Origin: Lucifuga dentata | Lineage: Eukaryota > Chordata > Actinopteri > Ophidiiformes > Bythitidae | Assembly (NCBI GenBank): GCA_014773175.1 | Contig: VXCM01000915.1 | Coordinates: forward strand, 1-64,000 | Reading direction: 5' to 3' | DNA length: 64,000 nt | Shown here: positions 10,473 through 23,200 of the stretch, in pieces | How positions within the stretch are numbered: the stretch's first letter is position 1 | Layout: the number at the start of each line of letters is the position of its first letter | Made by a program: the position numbers and the translations under genes | Notes under the pieces: model-generated | What the model saw: only the letters and a program-made list of their open reading frames with translations | The model's database searches: none | What the model was told of the DNA's origin: nothing

Positions 10473-13219
10473 GCCCTGATTCTGCCATACAGTCAAATGT
10501 TTTACTTTAAAGTAGCCTACATTTAAGCAGGTAACTCACCTATCATTACTACACGTAAAAACGACGGCTTCTGGGAAAAAAAGGTGAATTTTATTTGTTA
10601 ATTTTTTTTTTNTTTTTTTTTTTTTTTTTTGCTTTTTGCCTCAAAAATTACTCCATCAATCACTGGGAATGTAATTTGATTCCAGTGTCGTTTGTAGTCG
10701 AGTTTAAGATTTTAAACAAGCAGCACTCCTCAACATGTGTTTACAATGCAAGCCATTTTATACAATTTATCAGACCTCAAAACTGACAGGAAAGCATCAA
10801 AATGTTCCCTTTACGCAGGGCATTTTGGCCAGTATAATTATAGACGTGTGGCGTTACTTGGTAGAATTCTGCGTACATAAATACATAATTGTAAAAGTGT
10901 AATCACATTATTAGAGCGTATAAAGCCGATCAAAACTGCCAGAAATGCATTTTGAAGCATTTTTGTTTTAATAAAAATCAGACATCAGGGACCAATTGCA
11001 TCTTTATAAACTGTGTGCGTCTTTGCAAAATTGTCTTTGAACCTCGTGTAAAATAATAATAATGATAATAATAACATTGACCAGCTATCTTTCCAGGCGT
11101 CAGAAGGTTTGGAAGATATAAAAAATGATATTAGACGTGATAAAAAAAAATAATGACAGATTTGGTGTCGCACACAGCAGCGCCCTGCCTGCTGTCCATT
11201 TACATCAAAAGGGAATATTAACCGGTTGTAAAAGCGTGTGTGCTGTGCTTGGAGGAAAGTTATTTACCAGCAGATGTTATTACATGTATTGTCAGACTTT
11301 AAAATGTGTGACTTTAACCTCTTAACTCAACGGGTGCTTGCTGTTACTCTCGCTTTTTACAATGGTTCTTACGTGTCCATGGCATGTCACACGTATTTCC
11401 TTGTGTGGTTTTGATTAGTGTAGTCAATAGGACTGTAGATGTTACTGTCGATCTGTGATGTTAAACCTTGTGGATTCAGATTATTCTCTTTTTTACAGCG
11501 GTCAATGAGTTTTTATGAAGCCTCAACAAAAGGGCGCATGTGAGCGTCTGGCGGCTTCGTTGTCTCGTAATTTGATCCTTGGTGAGCTTTTGTGAACTGT
11601 TGTAAAATAAAAGCAACAATAATAATAAAATTTAAAAAAAAACATCAAGTGACCTTTCAATATTTTTTGATATAATTTCTTGTAGTGGAATTAATAAAAG
11701 ATTTGAAACTTTAGGCTTTTTTCTGGTTTTGTCTTTAACCACCGGACACAGATGTTTCAGGAGTAAAACTCTGGTTTTGGATTTACACACCAAAAAGAAC
11801 ATAAAATTGTAATTGAGTCAAATTGAGTTTGTCGTGTTACGTTTAAAATTCAGTCCGGAATCTATTAGAAACGCAGTGCGTAAAATAGACTTTTTTTTTT
11901 TTTTTTNTTTTTTTTTTTTTTTGCGCTCATCACAAAGCCTCTGTCTTTATCTGCCTTTCGGTCACATTCACAGTATTTCGCTTTACATGCATCTAAATAA
12001 ATCTACGTTAGAAAGAAGCATTTAAATAATTATATAACTGATTGATATTGAATTGATCGTTTTTGTTTTAATTTTATTTTCACAGCAATCACAAGGGAAA
12101 AAATGTGGGTGTTCATATTTTCACTTAAAGAGCTGGTTCTTTAAATATGAGCGCAGAAAAACGATATTTGTGAAAACCAAAATGAAGAAACCAGAGAAGA
12201 ATTTGAGAGTAAATTTTCAGAAATAGACAGGAACGACAAGAATGATGACGTGTATCAAGTGTTTTTAAACATAAAGGTCTACAAATAAAACAGGAAACAC
12301 AAACAGTTCAATTTATCTGGTAGTTTCTTGTCCAGTGGGAACTCTAAATTAAAACATGAGTAGAATTGAGAAAAAAAATATTTTGCCATTCTATGAAAAC
12401 TGTTAATTCTATAAATCCATAAATAGTCAAATATTCTATATACACTCTTTAAAAGATGATGCTTTGTTTCTACATCCATGTGTTTACTTTGGGTAAGCAC
12501 AGCTTTGCATTACTTGAACTACCAGCAAAACATACAATGTATTACTAACCTACATTACATTGTGTTTAACAGTAACACAAATGTATTGTCCCAAAATAAG
12601 CCCAGAAATGTGTTGAAAACCACATATGAATGTGGTTCGATGGGAGCTCATACCTCAACGTCCTGCAGACTCACACATAAACCAGAATGAAGTGATTCAA
12701 TTTGTCCAGCATAAACTGGACACAAACACGGCTTTGTGAAAATGTATAAGCACTTATTTCATATCTATTGTAAATATGGACAAATAATATGAGAGAGCAA
12801 TTTATATAACACATCTGTACAGTATAATCAATAGCAATCCAATACAACATCCCCACATGAATCCTATGAATGAAAAGCTTATAAAGTTCTAAAAAAATTA
12901 CTTGGGATGAGCCAACACCTCTGTTAGACTGTCATAAAGGCGTTGATTCATCCCAGGTACATTTTTAGACCCTTGGCATAGGTAAAGGTCATGTGAAATG
13001 TAATAATGGACAGAATATAATGCCTTCCAATACAACTAACTATAGCCTCAAAAATGACCTGAACATTGTAAGCTTCACAAAAGTAGAATTTAGTGCAGGA
13101 ATGCTGTGTTGATGCAATTCAGTATATTGTATAGGTGTCCTAATGAACTCAGTGACGAATTTGCCCAAAAATCCAGATTCACTTCATCAGTCAATGCTTA
13201 ATCAGGGTCACATTCACTT
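10473..13219. other. islr2 3'UTR and intergenic region facing stra6
   Basis: The two genes converge here. Poly(A) signals for islr2 are AATAAA at 11606-11611 and 11693-11698, implying a 3'UTR of about 1.1-1.2 kb. For stra6 the only - strand AATAAA noticed nearby reads as TTTATT at 12073-12078. T-runs with an embedded N are at about 10602-10630 and 11891-11922. No further coding sequence was recognised. Confidence 0.5.
11606..11698 (+). terminator. islr2: candidate islr2 polyadenylation signals
   Basis: AATAAA occurs at 11606-11611 and 11693-11698, about 1.13 and 1.22 kb after the islr2 stop codon. Both lie in A/T-rich sequence; the first is followed by further AATAATAA sequence. These are the strongest + strand signals before stra6. 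Actual usage is not visible from sequence. Confidence 0.45.
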
Positions 13220-16200
13220 TCAGTTGTCTGCGGTGGCCTCAGCCTCCTTGGTTCCTGCCTCTTTTTTGCTCCCGTCTTTGCCGTTGATGTTGACGCTTCC
13301 ATTCAGTAAGCTCTCTGTGGTCTGAAGATGGAAGTGCTTCCTGGTGCCCACCAGAGATGGGTTGTTGACCAGGGTGTAGAGAAGCTGCCAGTGCTGTCGG
13401 GCCCTCTTGGCACTGGACACTTGGTATTTTTTCTCCTGCTGCACCAGCTGGATCCCTGAGGATATTCAGACATCATGTTAGCACTGAAAGCATGTCTATC
13501 CTGCCAGCAGACAGATTTATATACACACAAAGACCATCAGGTTTAGATGGTCTTTTCTAATCTAAACCAGCATGGGAGAGGAATCTTTCCAAATGCACCT
13601 TTTGGAGGAAGACCACTTAGGATCAACGAGATAATATAGACAGAGTAATAATAATAGAAACAATCATATCTTAATCCTCCAAGCATGGATGGAACATATT
13701 GAGACTTTCATTATTGCACTGAGGGCTTAAAGCCCTTGGGCTACATGAATATGAAACAGGCAGTTAGAGTAGCTCATCTGTGTAATCAGCTATTCAAGCA
13801 CTAATCTTTGTAATACAATAGATTATCACTGATAATGCATTGTTCTCTGCATGAAAACAAGCAACGTCACCACTACTCATTTGTAATTGGGACTTAGCTG
13901 TGCACAGATTCCACAACAAGCAATGAATCCTAATGCATTTGCCTGCTAATTGCTCTGTATAATGCATATCCTCTAGTGACCACATGTGTGGCTACCATAT
14001 CTCATCTCCTGCTTGGATCTGTGCCATCTCTGCAAAGCCACATGATCAACACCCCAAAAGCAGGGTTTCCTTTTTATTTATTTAATAAATAAAAGTGAGA
14101 GAGCTACAGAACTACAGGGTCTGCTGGTGAACATGCCATAAGGATGGATATTCATGACGGATATGACTGAAACCAGCACCAGGACTATAAATTATTACAA
14201 ACAGAGAATCAAGTTTTGCAGCATATTAAATCAGAAGCACCAAGCTTTCATCTGTTTCATGCATGACAAATAATGTTATGACCTTTAGAGTGATATGCCA
14301 GAGTCTGCAACCAAATCTTAAATATCTCTGGAGAAATTAAAGACGCCACTCATTTTATTGTAGAGCTGCATCTTTATCTTTTAGAGCCTGTCTGTACTAT
14401 GAAGTGAATGATCTGACGTGATATTGTATATTGAGTATACAGACCTTCCTCAGCATCCCGTGTTCTCTGTGCATTGTTGCCTTCCTGGCTCACAAGCTGC
14501 AGTAGCATCCCACAGAAGGCCTTCATCACAGGGTGTGACTGGCTCACCTCAATCTTCAGATAATGAGCATAGCAGCGGTAGGCTACAGACAGACACAGGA
14601 AGGGGGGTCACTCTGACTGGGCAAAAGCAATAAACACATAGGACTGCACCACATGTTGGCTTTGAGGCAATCACATATAATAGCCTTACAATGACACCTC
14701 TTTTTTTTTTTACCCACCTGCTTTTTCTAACAACAGATGTCTTATAACTGCAGCCATTTCTGAAATCGGCGTGTAATTAGAGTCCCTTGCATTGTACAGA
14801 ATACAGATATAGAGAGGCGCTGAGCTTGTAGCATGGGAAAATGGATAGGAAATGTATTTCTGGCCTCTAAGTGGGATCACTAAAAGTGCATTTGCTCACA
14901 GCAAATTGCTTCTCTTTAAGCTTCCACAGTAAATGTAAAAAAAAAAATCAAAGGTGAAATACTTTGTAATGCCAGTGATACCAGTGAATGCATTTAAAGT
15001 GTGAACTCAAATTGTGCTCTCCATTGCATTTTTAAAAAGGCATATGACTTCAAGAAAGTATTAAAATTATAACCGAGCAATGCAATTGGCAACCTGTTAT
15101 TTCCATCTGAAGGCAATGATACTGTGTAACACCCAGCACTCCTTTTTCTTTACTTTAAAAAAATGCAGGGGAGATAACCAAGGTACAAGCTTTATATTGT
15201 ATTTAGATATTTTTGTATGCACATGACAATGAACTTGAACTGGTGTTACTGTCATGTCAGCGCAACACACGCTGACAGCATGGTTGTGTTGATCACCATC
15301 TGCGTGGGTTGCAGAACGTTTGGCTCACCTGGGTCAAATGCCTCCACATTACGGTTAAGAAGACTGATGTCCATGCGTCCCATGTGGACAATATTGAACA
15401 AGGATGTGATGATCATGCGCCACAGAGCCAGCAGCACCCCGATAAGAACATTGGCTGGAAACAGCAGGTATGTCAGCAGGAACAGGCCACTCCTTTAAAA
15501 TGAGTTAGAACATCAAACATACATGTTCCAAATGCATAACAACTGAACATTTTAAGAATAAATACACTGAGTTACCTATTGTCTAGGTCACGTGTGCCTG
15601 CTGTTTTTTTGATGAAGCAAAACCTGGCGGTAATATGTTGAATCAACACAGCCAAGACAATCATCAGCCAGAAGGGCCTGAAAGGACAAAATCAACACTC
15701 ATTTACTGTAGCAATATAAGGACGACAGAAGATGCATTTCATGACAGGACAATATGTGATCCAAATCCACAATGTTGCTGCTTTTAAAATAAAACACTGT
15801 ATCTCCCAAATGTAATTTTTTTTTTTCAGTACCTAAGAATAGTCAGCTTGTATAACCATACACTTAAGTCTGCGCAGTGGATTTGAATGTTTCATAGGGC
15901 AAATCAGTTATAGAATAATTAATAAAAGCAGAGGCAAAGCAACAGGACAGGCAAGACGCATGGGACTCCGAGCTTTAGGGGGCTCCCGACGGACGACAGC
16001 CATTAGTCCTCCACCAATAGCTTGTTTACTGTCCCGTGATTTTTTACATCATGGAGCGGAAGTGGTGAGGGCAGCAATGGAGAGCAAACGGTACTCTGAA
16101 TACCTCGGTGGTTTACAGCCGAATATAAAAGATAGATATATTAAAAAATTGCTTTGTGTGATGGCAGGAACCCCCTTCAAACATTCGATGGGACAATGAA

Positions 16201-16858
16201 CAATTTGTACTCTACAGAAACCCCNCCCCCCCCCCCCAAACAGGGCCCCACCGCGTTGTTAGCCGGCTTCTTGAGTTTTTTTATTTATTTATTTATTTAT
16301 TTTTTAAACTTTATTGAGTTGTCCGGCACTGGAAGAGCTTGAATGAACAAGCGGGTGACAAACTAACAACAGCAGTTACAAAACCAAAACGAAGAGGACT
16401 TACCTCTCAGTTCCAGAAACGAAAAAAGTGAAACAAAAAAGAAGAGGAAAAGAGGAAGCAGGACAGAGGTAATTAATTATTATGACAAAGACTGTAGTTC
16501 AGGCCGCTGTAGCTAGCTAGTTCACTTAGCTTGATTTTTGGGACACAACAAGATGAATTGTTTGTCAAATGGTTTGGAGTAACATTTCCTTATGTAACAT
16601 TAGCTAACTTAGTTCACTTTGTTTACTAATATAGTTAGTGAGGTAGCTAGGCTAGCCATCTGACTAAGCTAACAGTGTGCATTTCACAGGACTCTGACCC
16701 ACAGGACACAGGACACTTTGACCAGTTATTTGAATTTGCTACTTGCTGGACATTTGTTTTGGAAGCTACCTAAGGACATGGTTGTTTGAGCTGGTATTGT
16801 CTAAATCTATGTGCTGATATGTCCTTTCTAAGGTTATTTCTTATAGATCATCCTAGTT

Positions 16859-16916
<58 letters not shown>

Positions 16917-17183
16917 GTGTGTTTATAATATAAACACACTACACAGAGAAGAAACAAAAAACATATAAACTTTATATGTTTTTTGTTTCTTCAACCAGTT
17001 CCATCAACATCTACTGCCAACAGCTCAAGTGTCCACAAACACCATCACCTGCACATGATGATGAAGACTACATACCACTTATCCATTCAACAACAGAAAA
17101 CCCTTTGTCACATCAGTAATTTTGAGGTAAGGGAACATTATGAATGCCATCTGGGGAAAAAAAATAGACCAAAGGGCCCCAAG

Positions 17184-17220
<37 letters not shown>

Positions 17221-20200
17221 ATGGAGCCCCCATAGAAACAAGATTCACCTCTGCATAAAAGTGACGACTATTCCAACACATGAATAATGGTCAAAAAGTT
17301 ACAAGGTTTTCATGTGACAGCATTGATGTTACAAGAGGGAATGATGTCCGTGAAACAGTGTGTTGTCATAGGAGGAGAATGATGATGGAGAGGTGATCAC
17401 ACTCACCACATGCTCCCCATAGTTTTAAACAGCATCAGATTCTGTCCATGTAAGACAGGTACAATAATGAGGAAGACAGCAACCAGAAGGCAGAGGAAGA
17501 ACACCATGGTCTGGATGATCATGCCTAGAAATATCCAATGAAATAAAGTTGTGTTTAGATGCATTTACAAGCATGAAATTATGAAAATATATATCCAAAA
17601 TTATGCTACTTGACTAAATATAGAACTGATAATATTGCATAAAAAGCTTTTTCTTGCTGATGCTATTTGGCATAAGTGAAGATTTATTTTAGCATTTTCC
17701 ACTGTGTATTATCAGACACAAATACATCCCTCTTTGCAGATATCAAAGATTTGGCAGCATTTCTGAAGCTACAAAATAGAATAACATTAATATTAAAAAT
17801 AGAAAAATCATTTGAAAAAGGAAAAATTATGTACAATATATATATATCTCCCATATATGTAGCTATACCAAGGCAGATATGAGCTGCTGTGAAGCTTGTG
17901 TATCCCATCCAGCAGACCAGCGCCGGCCGAGAAGCCCTGATGTTTCTGTGGCAGTTGTAGACATTGTAAATATCTCCTCTGTACAGCCCCTTCAGGTTTA
18001 ACCTGCAGGAGGAAAAACATCATCAGGACAATGCACCATGATGCAATACATAAACTAATTCAGCACTAAATGTGTATATTACATAGTAAATCAAAGAGGT
18101 GAATTAGTGTGGGATAAGACCTAAATGGAATTCAATACTCAACTTGGAAACTCATTTCTTATAATACAGCATAATTTATGATAATGGCACAGGATTTCAT
18201 TTCTTATCTTAATAGCCATTTTTAATTCTGCCTGCAGTTAACTCAGAGCAAATGCTGTTCTGTCTGTCTGGATGATTAGTACTAGATTATGTTATAATAA
18301 GTGAACAATGAAATTATAATGAAGGATCCAGAGACAGAGAGAGAAGAGAAACAGAGGTATTGACTGTGTTTCATTCTCAGGCGTACCGATGCAGAACCAT
18401 GGACCGCATGAGCATAGCCAGGTTGACCAAGCAAGACAGCGTCATGGCTGAGATATAGCACACTGTCAGAACACAGAGCACACCATATCCAGATTATTTA
18501 CTGTGGAAGTGTCTCATTCATTGACATTTCAGCCCTAAAAAAATCAGTTCTATGTGCAAATATGCAGCATATATTGCAGAGTACTGCATCTTATACGTAC
18601 AATTAATTCAGAATAAGGGAATGGTCATTTATGTTAACATGGCTTGTGAAAAACTTGATAATTTGGTGAAAGAAATACTTGGTGACTCCCACCATAACCA
18701 GTTGGTAACCTTAATGCATGTATTCTGCACATCTCATTTATGACTAAATGGATGCATGATTTTCAGCTTTCACTTACCTTCTACACACCACATATAATAG
18801 ACCACTATTCTGACTACTTCTGCTCTGTCTGGAGACAGATTAATCCTGAATCCAGCTAAAATATTGGCAATGTCTTGATCAACTCCCAAACGGGCAGTTT
18901 GGAGAGATGGCACCACTGCCAAGACCAGCAAGAGTCCAATCTATAAAAAAAAGAGTTCATCTAGTCAATAGCAGGAAACAATCTCTTACCACACAATGGC
19001 TTTGAAATGGCTTTTACAATTTAGGAAACTAGGAAACTAGCCACTACTAATTACTAACTTCGTATCATATGACAGCACTGAGTGTGGCACTTAAAAATGT
19101 AATGTAAATGTAAATAGTGTCTAGATATTCATTGTCTGGAGTGGTGTTAAATTAGGATGGGTCATTGTTAGAATTATAATGGATGAAGTTGTTTGAGTAC
19201 CAATAGTAGACAATTTATATAAAAGGTTTAAGTAAAATGCATTTAAATGGAGTAAACATGTTATATTAAATAGGCAGTTATCAGTATATTTTACATTGTA
19301 TTATAAAGTCTGTAATAGTATGTTACCTGATACAGAGATATGCATGATACTACAGCAGATATAGCCAACTTCACTGGAAAACGGAAAGCTGGTTAAAAGA
19401 ACAGAAAAATGTCATGACGTTTCAAAGAGAGACAACATATGAAGACATAACCAGACATGGAACAAGGCAAAAAAATAAAATTTACCATCCTCTGGTGTGT
19501 AAATATATGATCTCGCAGCATCAATGACTCTTTGGGTGATTTTGGGCTTTTCTGTGTTCGACGTGCTGAGACAAAAGGTAAACATAGTTACAAACATGAA
19601 CAAATCATGTGTATATATATATATACATATACTGTATATATGTATATATAAGTTTGTTGTTGTGTAGGCATGCTCATATAATCTACAGAACCAAATCAAA
19701 TCAAAATTTCCTAGTAGTGTTTTACCAAAATGACTACAGGGAAATTTTCAACAAACTGCATCATGTGTGGGTCATCAGCACTAATCTGATGATCATCTTC
19801 ACTGTATGAGGAAATATTTATGATCCTTTAGCTGTAAATACAATTCATTTCATGTCTTTATTCCTGTTTGAGAAAAATACAATAGTCTGTGTGTCATTAG
19901 TTTGTGCACAATGTGCTTGTCTATTGTTATGACTTGGATGAATATCAGACCACATTTGATGAGTAATTAATGCAGAAATCCAACTAATTTCAAAGAGTTC
20001 ACTTTAGTTTGTGTTGCCATTGTGCATATTAGCATAACTGTGTTAATTTCACTAAAATGTATGTGGAGACTTGATGCAAAATATCCGCTTACTGTGTAAT
20101 CAGACCACAGGACGATGCAAATCATGTTCTGCAAAACTATAGAGTGTGTGTGGTTTGCATAGTGAATGCAGTGATTTCGACATAGAAGTGGGTGAGCATT

Positions 20201-23200
20201 CTTACCTGAGTTTGGCAAGTTTCTTCTTGTTCAGAATTTTCTTCACATATTCATTGTAGTAGCTGCTGCTCAGATCCTAACAGAAAAATAATAGAAAAAG
20301 AATGTTTAAATGTTCTTATCACTAACAATAAGTGTGGCAATTGGGGAGGGGGTGAATTGCTCATTCTGAGTCTTCATATTCTTAATTTCCATTGTAAGCT
20401 TGGTTGGAAACATATGGCAATATAAGTAAACGATCAGAAATACACTTTCAATTCTATATTTGTTAGTTCAGTAAATGTGTAAGAAAAACTTTGTTCACAG
20501 TGGCTTCCTAATAGTTACACTGTATCTTTAAAGATTTGTATTTTGGGGGATGGGGTGTGTGTGTGTGTGTNAGTCAATATCGCCTCACCCCAGGTTAGTC
20601 ATGCCCAGTGCTGAGATTAGCATCAAATAAACACAGCGTTGTGTCCCTCGGTGAGAAAACAACATAACCTTTTCATAATCTGATCAAGAGCATAATGAGT
20701 AAACCAATTACATCAAATCTACTTAAAATGATTAGGCCACTGGTATGCAGCAATGAAGTCCATATTTCCATTTGCCCACACTGTATGAAACGAAAAGCCC
20801 TTGGATTAGTGTGTAATGATTTCTCATATACACATTCAGAAGAAATGTGTCTTAGTGATGTTTTTATCTCTGTTTTAAGAATTAAGAAATCAACATAGAT
20901 TCTTTTAAAAAAGTTGCATTATTACATAATTACACAATTAGTGCTATACAGCCTGCCTACAAGAGACATGAAAGAGGAATTGATCTCAGATCCAAGCTTA
21001 CCTCAGTAGCGTTGTTTTCTTCAGTGCCCTTTAAGCCTTTGAAGAGGAGAAGGGGATACTGGAAGCTAAGGAATGTCAAGCAAGCGATCTGGGGCAGACT
21101 GGAGAAAAGGGAGTAGTGTTTGTGTATCTGCAAAAGAATAAAAGAAGACTTTAAATCAGCTAAACACTTTTTGGTTTGGAGGTTTAAAGTGATGCATCCT
21201 AAAATTCTTTGTACTGACACAGTACATAATTGGCATGTTGTGAAGGCCATATTCCCCACACTGGACATTAACACAAAAAAGCTGAGACATTGACAGACCA
21301 AATTATTATGATAGAAAATAAGGAAAAAAATCTATATTTTGAATCTTCCTGTTTAGTTACACATCCAATATTGAGATTTGAAGGAATAATTCTTTAGTAC
21401 AAGAAACAATGTCGAGCATTTATAGACCACTGATTTCTCTTTCTATTGCATGGATTAAAACAGCTCAGGGTGCAGCTGCAGATCTTATCATTTGCATACT
21501 GATCTAAGCTATCAAGAATCACACACTAAAACAAATCATGTTGCCTTTATGGTGATGATTAAGAGACAAAAGCTCAGACATGCAGATCCGCTTCAGGCTC
21601 TCTGCCATTTGGTGCCAGCTGAAGGTAGGATAAATAAAGGTGACATCATTATTAAAGAAAGCTAACCATTACATAACATGTGCCTTTTACTGACAAACAC
21701 TAGCTGATTAACTATGGCAAAGCCTCTTCATTAAGACAGACACTGGAACGAATTATTTTGAGTGATAGTCATTAATTTCACAGAATCCAAACAACACTGG
21801 CACTGGCAGAAAATTTGGGGGCAGCCAAGGAGTGGTTCTGATTTAAAATGTCAGCAGGAATCCTTAAAAACCTAACAGGTTAAACACTTAAATGTCAAAA
21901 ATCCTGGACTGGAATATATCAGCATATCTGTTATCTATTCTAGATGAACTGGAAATCACAGCAGAAATCATTTAATGGATCTTGGTTACCTGAGTTGTTT
22001 TGGGGCAGTCAATTTTCTGCCACACCAGAACGACAAAATGTGTCCATGACAACAGGCTACCGAGTACATAGCCCACTTTATTATGTAGAGTACCACAAGC
22101 CAGGAGAGGGTAGTATAGAGCGGGGTAGTAGAACAGGCCCAGAATCATCCAGTTCTCTGCAAATAAAAAAAGTGAGAAGACCCAAAACATTAAAATAATA
22201 AACTGGATAGCTGCAAAATTCTGTTGTTTTGCAACTGCTGATTTGTGATTTACTATATCACAAAAATGTCCAAAGCAAGATTTTTATTGTTCAAAAGAAT
22301 TTTGTTTTTATTCTAGCAACAACTGGAACATTTGAGTGACTCAGAGTCACGCACAGAATCACAACCAGACACTGTATTTCCTTCTTTGCTGAATCTTCTT
22401 CTGTGTAGGGATTGTGTGGAGTAACAGAGGATCAATTCCTTAAATTCTTACGTAATTTTATTAGAGAAGATTCTTGTAAAGCTTACAACCTGATTCCTAA
22501 ACCAAAAATAATACATGGAAACAAAATAGCCTTATTACATAACACAAATATTTAACAAAAGTTATGTTTATGGAGATATGTCTCTCTGTGTTTAGTGTGT
22601 GTGGAGCTCGTCTATTCCCCTAACTAAGCTTTGATTTTGGACAAATTTCTACTTGTCCAAGAGATGGTGAGTCATTCACATAATAACACATTTTGAAGGC
22701 AAGAGTCCAAGAAATGAGCAATGCTTATGAAACTGGGAGAGCTGCCACAGATGCTGTTTACTCTATCAAAATTAACAGCTAAAATAAAAGCGAAGTGAAA
22801 AAAAAGCCAAATGCATTTAGACTGATGTTTTTGTATGAAGAAAATTAAGAGGACTTCCTCACGTTTGTTCTGTGAGTCTGTTGAGAAAGGGAGGGGGTTT
22901 GGTGATATCACCAGGCCACATAGTTTGCAGAACAGCACTCCAAACACAGCCACTGCCAGGCCCTTATGCTGTGTATGGTCCAGGAAGTTGACTGGACTGT
23001 GAAATCAAGCGGCAGGTATTTAGAGCCCACATGTTACCAGCAGAATATTTGACAGAAATTGTTACTGAGCAGAAATGATCACACTTAAAGGACCATATTG
23101 GTGTTTTGGATGGTTTAGCCTATTGACTACAAAGTATGCATGACTAGCATTAGTGCAGACCGAAGTAAGACTGGTTACATTCATTTCTTATATGAAGGTC

